Below are positions 1-11,800 of a stretch of 64,000 nt of DNA, one piece after another. The translations under genes were made by a program, and so were the position numbers. Numbering within the stretch: position 1 is the stretch's first letter; each line of letters begins with the position of its first letter. The stretch comes from Pagrus major (Eukaryota; Chordata; Actinopteri; Spariformes; Sparidae). The DNA is taken from assembly GCF_040436345.1 (NCBI RefSeq), contig NC_133237.1, positions 24,185,749 to 24,249,748 of the forward strand, in the 5' to 3' direction. Under the pieces are notes generated by a model. It was not told the DNA's origin, searched no databases, and saw only the letters and a list, made by a program, of their open reading frames with translations.

Positions 1-148
1 ATTAAGAATAACTATATTCACTAAAGAAATATCCTTCTCGCTGGTGGTCTCATATGCTTATGTAGTTCATATAGAGGCTGTTTCATAACCAGTTAAAAGT
101 TCCTTGTAGTCGCTCAAGGATGGTTTATCATTTACATTTCTATTGCAG

Positions 149-493
149 GTGGAGCCAACTGCCACTGTTTTGGATATTAAAGCTTTGTTTCAAAAATCAT
201 GTGAGTAAGTTTAAAAAATTCTGACAAAATTGTAACTGACTATTTGTTTATATCTTAAACCTGCAGTGCAGAACTTTTGTCTCCCCCTTCTGGCATTGAG
301 AGTAATTACACAAACACTGTCAACATACTTAAAACTTTAAAGGCTTTGCCATACTCCAATTCGCTGCCCCAGTGTTGTAACAAGTACTCAAATGAAAACT
401 TGAACAAGTAAAAGTACTTTAGCATCAAAAGTACACGTATAAGTATATTAAACATATATTTTTACATGTATATATGTATGCACATGTATTATA

Positions 494-557
<64 letters not shown>

Positions 558-3500
558 ACAGTTCATATATATATATATATATGTGTGTGTATGTATGTAT
601 GTATGTATGTATGTATATATATATAACGGGTCGACCAGATGTCTTCCTGGCCAATATCCAAATCCATTGATCCATTGAATCCAGTTGCAGATAAAAGACA
701 TTAATGCACTACTTTGGCTCTAATGCAGCATTCAATCCTCAAAGTGACTTGTAACCAAACTCATCAGTTAAATAAAATAAATATGGTGGCGTGAAAAGTA
801 CAATATCTGCCTCCAGAAGGTAGTGAAGTCCATTCATTTAGAAATGAATGTGAAATACAGAGAGATTTATGAGGTGGCAATCCTTCATCAGCATTCAAGC
901 CGGGGGCTTGAATGTTACGGACGTTCATTCATATGTAAAAGTCCCGCACTGCAGGTTTAATGTTTGATAAATGATCTCTTGCTCATACAAGAGTAAAGTT
1001 CCTCTCCATTTTGACAGATCCAAAGTGGTATCCAGCCAGACAGTCCCTTCGTTTGGATCCAAGTGCGTCTGCTTTGTACAATAAATTCTGCATTTATTCA
1101 GCTCAGTTGACTGATGAGGTGATATGATGTTGTCTGGTCTTATCTTTGACTGATGGTTGTGGGACTGTTATGTTTCGCAGAGGCCAAGTGTCTAAAGGAT
1201 GAGGAAATTCTGCAGACACTTCCTGTGGGAACCACAGCCAGCTTTTACTTCTCTGACCTCGGACCTCAGCTCACATGGGGAACCGTGAGTCCACATGTGC
1301 ACAGACACACAATTTTTAGGACCATATAGTAGTGTTGCATGCTTTGGTAGTGATTACCAACCAGCAAATCAACTTGCCAAAATTTGAGTGTGTTAAATTC
1401 AGCTGTGAGTGTTTCTGCCTGTTGATGCTCATGCATGCAACATCTGATTCTCTGAACAGCAAATGCCAGAAATGATTCAATTCACGTGGTCCTTTTCACA
1501 TGGTCACAAGTCTAAGTTTGCATGCTCGTCCTCTGGTAATGACTCAGCTCATGAATGCTCATGAAAGGCTTGCTTTGCACAATAGTCTGCTAAGTTAACA
1601 CGATATGTACGTAATAGACTGAAACATGCAAAACCTGAGAGACATGGTCTTTTAAGATTCTTGTACTTTGAATATAAACAGACATCCTATCACTCACTCA
1701 ATGACTCTTGAATATAAATATCAACCCGCAGTGACAGATAGAGGTGATTTGCTGTGGTTCGTTTTTCTCTCACCTCCCGCACCGCCTGTCCTCTGTCCTA
1801 GGACATATAATCTCACCGCCCCATTTCTCCCAAAGGTGTTTATCCCCCTGACCTCTCACTTGCCTTTCACTGCGCCTCTTTACTCACCCTTGCCCACCCA
1901 CTCTCTACATTCCCTGTCCTTACCAACCCTGACACAACCCCCAGCACCCTGCCAGGCTTCAGACTAATGTCCCAGTGGGTGGAGGGGCATGGTGCAGAGA
2001 TCACCAGTAGCTATTGGTCAGGCATGCTGAGCCCAGGATCTGCACGTGGTGCTGATTCAGGGATCGATTTCACTGCCGGCTGTGCTGCCACGCTTGATCA
2101 TATCATATGTGGAAAGCTGGTATTACAAGCTGTCATAGTGTCTCATTTGGCCCTTGGGCACATGTTGAATACTATTATTGTTACACTGAATGGTTGAAAG
2201 TGCTGAGCTGAACTAGACTGACTGTTTTTGCTTTAGGTGGCTTTGACAAATGAGCTGTCAGCTGCATGTTTGCCCTCTGGCAGAGGCTTTAGACTGACAA
2301 AGTGCTGATACAACAGGGAGAAAATATTTTAACATCACTTATATATCTTATTAGAGAAGTTTATAGTTAGAGCTGTTAACAGCGCTGGGCTATATGGCCC
2401 CAAAATAATATCACGACATTTTTAGCCGACTGTATACATGACACATATATCGCTATTTTAAAATTTCCTCAGAAGTCATATTTCAAGATTTTGACCAAAT
2501 ATCTCGATATCGATATTGTGACAGTATTGGTATATTAACAAATATTTACACAAAAGGATTTTTTTTATTATTTGGATGTAATGCCTTGTTGGATCCCTTT
2601 AAACTCTTTCTCATGCAGCTGGCATTAAATCAAGAAAAACAAAATTTCATACATTTCTATCTTTTCTTTGCTTAATTCAGGTGTTCCTGTCAGAGTGTGC
2701 CGGCCCACTGATCATCTACTTAATGTTCTACTTCCGCCTTCCCTTCATCTACTCTCCGAAATATGACTTCACCAGCAGCAAACACTGGATCGTACAGTGA
2801 GTGTCAGCTTGCTTGTGTTTTCGGGGATCTGTTGCGATGTTGGAGCGATGTATAACACAATCCCAGGCTTTGCACTCCTCAAGATGGCAAACACTCTTGA
2901 AACGTATTGCTATGGTGACACTGAGTCAGGGCCAAGTGTATTGGACAGCAGCGGGGCTCTGTATAAACCACAGCTAAATATGTAAGTGTGTTTATGTGTC
3001 CTGTTGCAGCTTGGCCTGCATGTGTCACTCCTTCCACTACATCAAGAGGATTCTGGAGACAATGTTTGTCCATCGTATCTCCCACGGCACCATGCCTCTC
3101 AGAAACATATTTAAGGTGAGTTAGCTGCATAATTTTGACCTTTGATTACTATTCTGTGCTGTGTTTTATCGTCGAGGTTAGGGACAGCGCCCCAAAATCA
3201 AAATTACATATTTTTCCTCTTACCTATAGGGCTTTTTAACAGTAGGAATGTTACAGTGTTAGGTGCTGTTGTTTGGAGATATTGGCTATAGAGATTGCTG
3301 TTCCTCTCAAATATAAAGGAACTTGATTGCTACCAAAAAAAATAATTTGAACAACTCAACAGCAAATTCTCTTTCCAGAAATCATGACCCAGTTACTCAA
3401 GATAATCCACAGACCTTGTTGTGAGCAGTTTCATGTAGGATCTATTTTCTTTTCGCATCACCATGCAGAAGGAAGCGTACTTAGCTAGTGTACGTTACAG

Positions 3501-5423
3501 ATCACATCCCGGGCTGTCACAAGCACAGGCCTCTCGTCCAATGAGTACATGCATGCTTCCTTCTGGGTGGTGATACATTGTGGTTTGGTAGAGAGAAAAT
3601 AGTTCCTAGTGCTCACAACAAGGTCATGGATTATCTTGAGTAACTGGGAAATTTTTTGGCACTTTTAGCACCACAAGCTGAGTCCCATGGGGTTCATTAT
3701 TTTTCAAGAGAAGGCAGACATCTCTACGGTCGATATCTCCAAAACTCCACAAATCACACCAAAACAATCTAAATCAATAAACAGCACTTTGGGTAAGAGG
3801 AAAGATATATTTTTGATTTTTGAAACTATCCCTTTAATCTCAGATATCTGACCCTGGAGCCCTATCATGACACTCTGACTTATTATAGTTCCTCCTTCTA
3901 TTCCAGAACTGTGGCTATTACTGGTGCACTGCAGCTTGGATGGCGTACTACATTAACCATCCTCTCTACACGACACCCTGTAAGTGCAGACCACTGCAAT
4001 TCTCACTTTAACTCAGTAGCCCTCCATCTGAATCCATTTTTTGTGACACATCCACAGATTACGGGCAACAGCAGGTGAATACAGGACTTTACATTTTCTT
4101 GGTAAGTTTGAGATTTGTGTCCGGCTCAGTAAAGGCAACTTACAGACATTAAACACAGCAGCTCTTTGTGATGTCGATGAGCATCTTTGGATGTCTTTAT
4201 TCCCACAGTTCTGTCAAGTAGGGAATTTTTCCATCCATGTTGCTCTTCGTAACCTAAAACTACCAGGTGAGCATTTTCTGACAATGCATGTGGTGTTCTT
4301 AATGCTCATTAAAAAAAAGCAGCTCATACAGTAATTCAATATTGTTTATGTGTTTACCCATCATCATCAGGTTCAAAAGGAAAGAAGATTCCTTACCCAA
4401 CGAAAAATCCCTTCACATGGATTTTTTGGCTGGTCTCTTGTCCGAACTACACATATGAGGTAAGACATGAGTCCAATCTTACATCATTTTATCAAACAAA
4501 AATTAGCATTATGTTTTTGAAATGTGTTCCTTTGAAGGTGATGTAGAAAAAATGTTTGTCAGTGCATTAGTAACACTGGAAAGAAACAGAACATTCAGTT
4601 CAGTCATTTGTATGCTTTTCACATCAAAGGATATGTTCCCAGTTATTCAAGTCTGACACCCAAAACAGTAGTATGAACTTGAAAATGAAGTCCAACAGAA
4701 AAATCAAGAGGATGTCTTCCAAAATCAATCTTTTGAAAACTGTTTAAAAGGAAATTTTATACACACAAAAAAACTATAACTTTGGTAGATAACCAGGAAC
4801 TGGCAGTTAATATTAACTTCAGTCTTTGGACTGTTATTTTGTTCACCTACATTTGAAGTGCAATTGGATGAGATCTTTCACTGGTCAGTATCAAAGGAGG
4901 AATGCTAAACCTGTTTCAATATTCAAATAGACAGACTTGAAAAATTGTGCATATAAATAAAAATACATTATTTCCTACTTTACTTATGAATAAGAATCAG
5001 TTTGTAAGATGATGTCATTCAGGGGATTTTTGTTGCTGTTCAGTTTGGTTATTAGTTATGTTTTGCAGAAAGTAACGCCCAATGTTCAAACACTGAGATA
5101 AGAAACAGCTACAGTGCAGCCTGGATTTCATCCTGGCCATTTAGATACACTGGTGCTGCCATCTACTGGTTACATCCAATGCATACTACTCAATGCCCCG
5201 TGTGTGTGTGTGTTTTCTGTGTTTCTGTGTGCAAACGTCTTGCTCACAGCTGGGCTCCTGGATCGGCTTCACAGTGATGACCCAGTGTGTGCCTGTGGCT
5301 TTTTTCACTGTCGTGGCCTTCATCCAGATGACTGTGTGGGCCAAAGGCAAACACCGCAGCTACTTAAAGGAGTTCAGAGATTATCCGACTCTGCGCTCCT
5401 CCATACTCCCCTTCATCCTGTAG
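149..5423 (+). CDS. tecr: Trans-2,3-enoyl-CoA reductase, 5'-partial
   Basis: Endoplasmic-reticulum membrane enzyme that performs the last step of very-long-chain fatty acid elongation, the NADPH-dependent reduction of trans-2-enoyl-CoA. It is also used in sphingosine-1-phosphate breakdown. Ten exons, all with AG/GT borders and matching phases: 149-200, 1018-1062, 1181-1284, 2681-2796, 3010-3115, 3907-3979, 4058-4101, 4209-4266, 4371-4459, 5250-5423. They give 286 codons plus stop. Human TECR has 308 residues, so about 22 N-terminal residues are left of the window. Recognisable blocks are [13 protein letters not shown] (ubiquitin-like N-terminal part), [63 protein letters not shown] and the C-terminal [17 protein letters not shown]. 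The middle and C-terminal part is the membrane-embedded steroid 5-alpha-reductase-type domain. TECRL is the alternative paralogue, but the neighbours (samd1, prkaca) favour TECR. No break seen. Confidence 0.95.
369..445. repeat. Fragment of 'cagtgttgtaa...aagtactc' dispersed repeat
   Basis: Begins cagtgttgtaacaagtactc and continues with aagtaaaagtac. This is a common fish repeat end and is shared with 48028-48225. Confidence 0.5.
456..625. repeat. TA/TATG microsatellite in a tecr intron
   Basis: Runs of TA (about 492-552 and 565-582), then GT and ATGT units up to 625. Open frames reading YIYIYI on both strands are produced by this repeat. Confidence 0.95.
1285..2680. repeat. tecr intron 3 containing a 'gctgggctatatgg' repeat copy
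   Basis: The intron is mostly unique. At about 2390-2540 it carries a sequence beginning cagcgctgggctatatggcc and containing atatctcgatatcgatattg, a widely dispersed fish non-autonomous element (family by recall only). Two open frames at 1668-2197 are not supported as genes. Confidence 0.45.
3180..3833. mobile_element. Fold-back (palindromic) MITE, family A, in tecr intron
   Basis: The left end AGGGACAGCGCCCCAAAATC and the right end GATTTTTGAAACTATCCCT are inverted copies, and the inner parts (ccagttactcaagataatcc versus ggattatcttgagtaactgg) are also inverted. The element therefore folds on itself along about 650 bases. TTAA follows the right end (3834-3837), and the left side has GTTA. No open frame. 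Related copies are at 11584-12457 and 58500-58837. Confidence 0.8.
4460..5249. other. tecr last intron
   Basis: AT-rich intronic sequence. I see no exon, repeat family or RNA gene in it. Confidence 0.5.
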
Positions 5424-6070
5424 AGCCTGGCGGAGAAATCCATCCATCCGCTCACTGATCGGGTCCCTATTCAGGGCCTCTCCATCCACTGGATGTCAGA
5501 AAGTGTGTGCTGAGGTTAACAGCTCGGATGGGTTCTGGTCATATGGACTCCATGTAACATTTTCTTACATGTCAATCCATAACGAGGAGTTACTCTGAGT
5601 GTTGGACTGGTGAATGCAGGACTGTTACAGGCAAAGAAAGACTTCCGAGTTAAATGCAGCAAAGTCTTAATTTAATGTTGAGCTTGAAGAGCAAGAGGAT
5701 GACCTTTTTTGCTACTTTGGTAAGTTGTAACATGTTTGATAGAGAGTGCTGTTTAGTTTTTGAAAAATCATATTATTTTCATAGCTTTTGGCAAAATGGT
5801 AAGTGAAGTCTCCCACAGAGTTGAGAAACCAAGAGGCTAATCTACAATATCAAACTAGTGTGCAGCCTGGAGCTGACAACTTTGTGGCCTCATGCAATAT
5901 TCAGCTGTCCTGACTGATCGATGAGACCTTTACACACAATAGTAGTGTTAGTTGTACCCGGACTAGAAATTCTGTGCAGATTCTCAAGTTTTCCACCATG
6001 GATGATTAACAATCTTTTCTTTTTGTCTGCTCAAGTGTCTGATTCAATAAAAAGTAAACAGAATGTGATA
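5424..6070 (+). terminator. tecr 3' UTR and poly(A) signal
   Basis: Non-coding sequence follows the tecr stop codon. An AATAAA hexamer at 6046-6051 is the first canonical poly(A) signal on this strand after the stop and predicts a 3' UTR of about 650 bases. The exact cleavage point is inferred. Confidence 0.5.
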
Positions 6071-6692
6071 ATTTGCTGATCCTTTTTGACATAAACTCAA
6101 TTTAAAAACATTATAAAGACAATATATTTAATGTTTTACCTCATCAACTTTTTGTAAACATATGCTTACTCTGAAATTGTTGCTGACAACATGTTTCAAA
6201 CAAGTTCAGACAGGGGCAACAAGACTGGGAAAGTTGTTCAACAGGTAAACAGGTTCATCGGTAACAGGTGATACTCATGATGGGTATGAAAGGTTGTTAA
6301 AGAAACAAGGACCGGCTGCAATTTATCAAATCCTGTTTCATTTACCTTTTACACAGCATCCTAACTTTTTTGGAGTCAGGGTTGTACAAAACGTGTTCAA
6401 TCAAAAAAGCGCAAAGTTTTATGTCATCAAATCAACATCAGTGTATCGTGTATCGAGTATAAAGTTTCTGTGAATTGTCAGCGTTTTGCAGATCTTTTTT
6501 TCCACTCTTTTATTTTTGTACTAATCTGAAGAGTTGTGCAGATGCAAACACAGATGGAAACCCTGGATTGGATAAGGAGTTTAATCTCTGCTATTCCATT
6601 TTCACTAAATGTGCATTTCACTGAACACTGCTTCGACTGAACTTTCAGATTAAATGAGGAGCTTTTTATTTTATTTGATTAATTTTATTTTT

Positions 6693-7133
6693 ACCTCCGC
6701 CAAAGAGGTTATGTTTTCATCCTTGTCCATTTGTTGATTGGTTGGTTGGTTTGTCAGCAGGGTCACACAAAAACTACTGAACAGATTTCCATGAAACTTG
6801 GGTGGAGGAGGGGTCGCTGCCCAGAATAGACCCTGTTAAGTTTTGGTGCAGATACAGATAAAGGGACGGATCCAGGAATTTTTTCTCACTTCCTTTAACT
6901 TTGCGAGATAGGACATTTTTCTGACATTTTCATTAATTTCTCAGCGAATAATATATATTATACATATTATTGATTAAAAAATCAGATGTATTTAGGTGGC
7001 TGGTATCTGTGAGTGAGTACAATTTGATGCGGATGCAAATACAAATGTCTGTTTTATTTTAGATTGGATCAGGCTTGACATAATTAAAGGGGCCTTGTCA
7101 GAGGTATGCACTCTACTGGGTGCCATTCTAGTT
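6693..7133. repeat. Dispersed 'cctccgccaaagaggttatg' repeat
   Basis: Starts cctccgccaaagaggttatg, includes the typical gattggttggttggtttgtcagcagg and catgaaacttgggtgg parts, and ends gcactctactgggtgccattctag. This non-coding repeat is common in fish and some other animals. No terminal duplications identified. Confidence 0.6.
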
Positions 7134-7229
7134 TTTGATTTTATTTTTAAAAATGTCCTGCTGTGTTGTGAGGAGAACATTCAGTGTTGAGCAGGATTTT
7201 TATCACAAGTGGATTGTTTGTTTACAATT

Positions 7230-7505
7230 AAAGTGGCAACAATTACTTGATTGATCAATTAGTCATTTGAAATAAAATGAGTTACCAACTATTTATTTAT
7301 GGTCATTTTTCTCTAATGTAAGGATTTACTGCTTTTCTTTGCATTTATGACAGTAAATGAGGAGTCTTTGAGTTTGGGACTGTTGGTTGGACAAAAGAAG
7401 CGTTTTGAAGACGTCACTTTGGGCACTGGGGAGGTGTGATGAGCATTTAATGTCAATTTTTTAATCGATTAATAGATCGTGACAATAATTTGCTAGTTGC
7501 AGCCC
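7230..7505. repeat. 'gggctgcaactaacg' family copy 1
   Basis: Reversed copy ending in gctagttgcagcccat, with the family hallmarks 'ttaatcgattaatag' and a central ttgtccaacc/acagtaaa block. Family members also at 14012-14283, 26700-26955, 44624-44860 and 52926-53072. Confidence 0.6.
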
Positions 7506-7619
7506 ATATTTACAATATTTGACCGAGACTGAAGAGGGCCTGCACTTGTCCTCACACTAGGCTGTACACTGTAAGCTAATTATTGTTATAAGTGTAATAA
7601 ACCATCACAAAACAAGTGA

Positions 7620-8800
7620 CTGAACAGAGAGACAGGAGCTTTATTGTGGCTCTGGAAGAAATGTCAATGTTACAGATAAAAAGGGAGGAGATACATTGGA
7701 GATGTAGACTACATCATGGAATGTTACAATTCAAGAGGCAGACTTAGACCGAAACACTGAACAAATTATAAATGGATGACGACAAAAATATTGCATTTGA
7801 TCAACATATCTGCTCTGTAAACAGGCACTGAGCAGCTGCATTAAATTAGAAACAATAAATTCAGTATTACAATAACATTTTCCCAAGTTTATTACTTTAT
7901 TTTGCTTATGTATGAAAGGAAATTCCATTATGCTGCACATTTCCTGGTCACATCTATCTGTAATTGTTCCCATAAATGCAACTGTATTAAGTTGGAACAC
8001 AGTCAGATCTAAACAAGATAGAAAAAGGGAAAAAAATGCAACATATTGCCTTGCCAGCAGGTAGTAGTATATCATGTTGGTTATATCTCAGTGTAACAGA
8101 GACGCTGAAGACATAATCCAACATCAGCAGCTATTGGTGGCATGATAAGTAAGGAATCAGACTTGTGATGCAGATATGTCGATAGTCTGACTTCCCCAGC
8201 ACTTAGATGACATTTAACTCATCACATGAGAAAAAGGAAAAAGCACAACACATGTGCGTTATGTTTAACTGTGTGACTTACAAACTGGAAAAAACAGAAG
8301 GTACCATAATAAGAGAGGATGCAGGAAGAAATTTTAGAGTCACAGCGAACATATTTTCTTCTGGACCCAAAAACTGTGACAACACTTTGCCCACAGCAGT
8401 CACGTCTCTGTGGGTACAGAAGCCCATCGAAGGTCCACTTGCTGCAGGGCTCAGTCCCCTTCAGTGGCTGCATCATCCATCTTTTACTCTTGCAGAAAGG
8501 TCACTGCTTTTCCACTTTAAACACACTCTGAACAAAGGGGTATAGTCCCTTGACAACGGAATCGAACGGCCACGTGGGTGAAATGAAAACCATTTGAAAA
8601 CCAAAGACCATAATGAGAGGTAGGATGACTGACTTTCAGTTTCTGGTCATTCTCACAGTGAAAGTTAATTCCACCGCAGCCTTCCCCCCCACTCACCCTC
8701 TACATATTCTGTATATGAAGGTGGGTTCAGATGGGAGAGGGCACTGCATGCACGTTTTGTGTCAATGCAGCATTGTCTGTCTATCGCGTGAACCACCACG
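7620..8800 (-). terminator. samd1 3' UTR and poly(A) signal
   Basis: On the minus strand the sequence after the samd1 stop is non-coding, and an AATAAA (plus-strand TTTATT at 7640-7645) ends it about 1.16 kb downstream. Tecr and samd1 are therefore convergent, with about 1.6 kb between their predicted ends. Short open frames in this stretch have no recognisable product. Confidence 0.45.
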
Positions 8801-11800
8801 TCAGAGGTCTTCAAATTCCAGGAAGTGGGTCCTCTGCAGCACCTTTACATGCCGCTCGTAGATCTTTAGTGCAGGGCCGAGTCGAATGGACAAACCGGTC
8901 AACACGTCACTGCGCTGCATCAGGAGAAGGGACTTCCCATCAATTTCCTGTTGATGAGAGAGAAAGTTAGCTTCGCTCATTGGGTCCTGAAGGGATGTTC
9001 TGAATGCTTAATATCTTTATTTTATGTAAATAATGTAATATAATTATTAAACAGCCACCAGGACACCCGTGCTGAAAGTTAAGTAAGCTGTTGAAACCTT
9101 AAAATCATGTGATCTCAAGACGGATAGTTTTCTCTTCTAGCAGCCTTTACCATGAAGCAAATCAACACATATTATGAGAAAACTTGTAATATATATCAAA
9201 GAAACAATTGTCTTAATGGTAAGAAATCAACTGAAGTTTCATAGTGACATACTATAAACCCTTTTCACCATTTTTGCCCAAAAATGTATAGAATTCAACA
9301 TTACATATCGTTCTCAAAATCCTCAAACTCAAACTGAGCAGGAAAAAATCTGTACTTCAGTAGCAACAACATACACTGAAATTTCCAGTTGTATCCATAT
9401 CTATAATGTGAAGGTTTTTAGAGAGGGGTTTTATTTTATTCCTAAAAACATGGTGAAAATTGGAAAAAAAATTTTTTATGGCTGTTGACGGTATTTTCTG
9501 ATTTATGGAGTTATAACAAAAGATATCTGAAACTTCATCTTTAAAAACATTTGACTGAAATATGTCAACAAACTAAAGCAAGAGTTTTTTGGCTTTATCA
9601 TAATGTTCAGATTTCTCTTCAGGAACTGTGTGCAAATTAGTGCATCTTTAATTAGACAATGCATAAGCTGCATATTTAGAAATAAAAATACAGAAAACTT
9701 ATAATACAAAAAAAATAATTGTCCTAATGTAAGTAATCAACAGGGGAAGTTTCATTGTGATATCTGTTACCCTATTCAATCTTTAACTGCCTCTAAAAGG
9801 CCCTGGGTTTTGAGATATCTCTGGCTTTTTTTTGTGAACGTGTAGCGCCCTCTGTGGTTGTTTTGTGGTGGTGCACTCACCTGTGTTCGAAAGGCCACAG
9901 CTTGCTCTGGAAAGCCTGCAGCCGAGAAGTAACTGGCCACATCTGCCACAGTCCACTGCAACACGTTCTGGCTCATCTTCTCCTTCTTCACAGAGCTGGA
10001 GGAAGATCAGATTAAAAAAACATAATAAAGTAATCAAATATATGACAACAGAGTGACTTCTCTTCAGCAGGTACTGTCTCAGTTTGTTGTTGTCTTTGAT
10101 TGCCTTTAGGTGACCGTCTGTGTGGTTAGTAATTATTTAAAACATGAGCTTGTACATCAGAAACATGTAAATTAATTATTCAAGGCTATCGTTTAAAAAA
10201 ATAAAAGTCAAGAGAGGTGTATTAAACTCTTGTAGAGTGAGCAGGGACATGATCTTAGGAGTTTGGTAAAAAGCATTTCTAGTATGTAGTGAATTTAATT
10301 TAATAACAGGATACTCACATTTCATCACCTTTGCCACCATTCAGAAGAGTGTCTTCAGCAGCTGTGAAGGAGGATATCTCTATCTTATTCTTAAATGTGC
10401 CTGTGAACAAAATGGAAGCAAAAGTATTTCAAATATTCAGCAAATATTATCACAGTGGAAAACAGATTGAATCGATTTAGCTGGTTTCTATTTTATCTGT
10501 CAGTTTGACAACATGTAAGAGGAACACTTCAGCATCTATCTTGTCCTTAAAAGTGAGAACGCAACAGTGCCAAGCGATCGTCAAAATCATCTGTGCCTGT
10601 TAATTTCACATCAAAAGCCATCATGCCTCTTATTTCTTGTGTGAATACCTGAAGAAACATTTGCAGCGAACGGCTAAAGCACGTCTTCCTTTTGGCCTCA
10701 AATCATTTACAAAAACTGAACTGAGGTACTACAAATTTAGTAATAAACATAAAATGGGCAAATAAAGGGAAGCTCAGTTCATACGAGTCACTGTGGGACC
10801 AAAGAAAAGTGATTATATGAGAACCATGGTTCTAACTTTTCCCAAATCTGCATCAATGTGCACAGCAAAAATTCACATTCGGTAGTGTTGAACAAACAGC
10901 AGCAGCGTTGTGATGAAATGGAAGTGATGCCTTTTCCCATGGTACTAGAATGTCACACTGAGGTCTCTACTGTCACGGTACAGTATGTTTTTCTATTAGA
11001 GTTTCTTCACGGTTCAGTACAGTGAATGAGTGTTGGTACAGCACTAACACTATACAGTCCCAGCCCACTTTCTTGGGATTCTGGCAGAACTGTCTTCATG
11101 CATGTGACGCATGAGAGGGCCCACATTTTTAGACGGTACTGCTCTTTCTGAACAAACCATTTCCAGGCCCAGCACAAGGACAGTGAACAGTGGCAATGGT
11201 AGTTGTGCGGTGGTAAAAACATTTAGGTGTTGTTTATTCCTGTTATGCTACATTAGATATTTGAACTAATGTCTCACTAAGGAGGTAAAATATAAAAAGA
11301 CACTCTTGCATTAAAAGCCAGAAAGTCACATTTCAGATTTTCAAATAACAACTGCTGTAAGCATCCCATTGCAAACACATCAAAATTGTTGGTATAAACA
11401 AAAGCAAGCTAGAGGAAGCTCGACTGGGATCAAACCATGTGTCTCTGAGGTGGTGGATGGGAACTTTACCTTTACTTTTCATCAAGCCCACACAAAAATC
11501 TGAAGGTTTTATGTTGCCTTGCTTATCGGCAAACACACGCATACCATAAAATACAACGATAAGACCTTTTCTGGATTATTTAAAGGGGACAGTTCACCCT
11601 AAAATCAAAAACACATGTTTCCTCTTACCTGTGGTGCTATTAGCAGAATCTGATATTGTCGTGTTGTTGTTGTTCCTGGAACATCATAATTAATGTTGCT
11701 CCAGGACCATCATTGAAAATGGCCAGTCACAATTTTGTAATGTCAAGCTTAGCGACTCAGGTAAAGAGACCAGAAAAATATGCATATGGGAGATGTTATC

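Noticed and set aside
448-701. Open frames reading YIYIYI on both strands
   Set aside because: Produced by a TA/TATG microsatellite in a tecr intron.
1668-2197. 99-aa and 76-aa frames in tecr intron 3
   Set aside because: Pro/Leu-rich chance frames with no splice support and no match to known families.
5114-5458. 114-aa frame overlapping the last tecr exon
   Set aside because: A different frame from the TECR protein, which uses 5250-5423.
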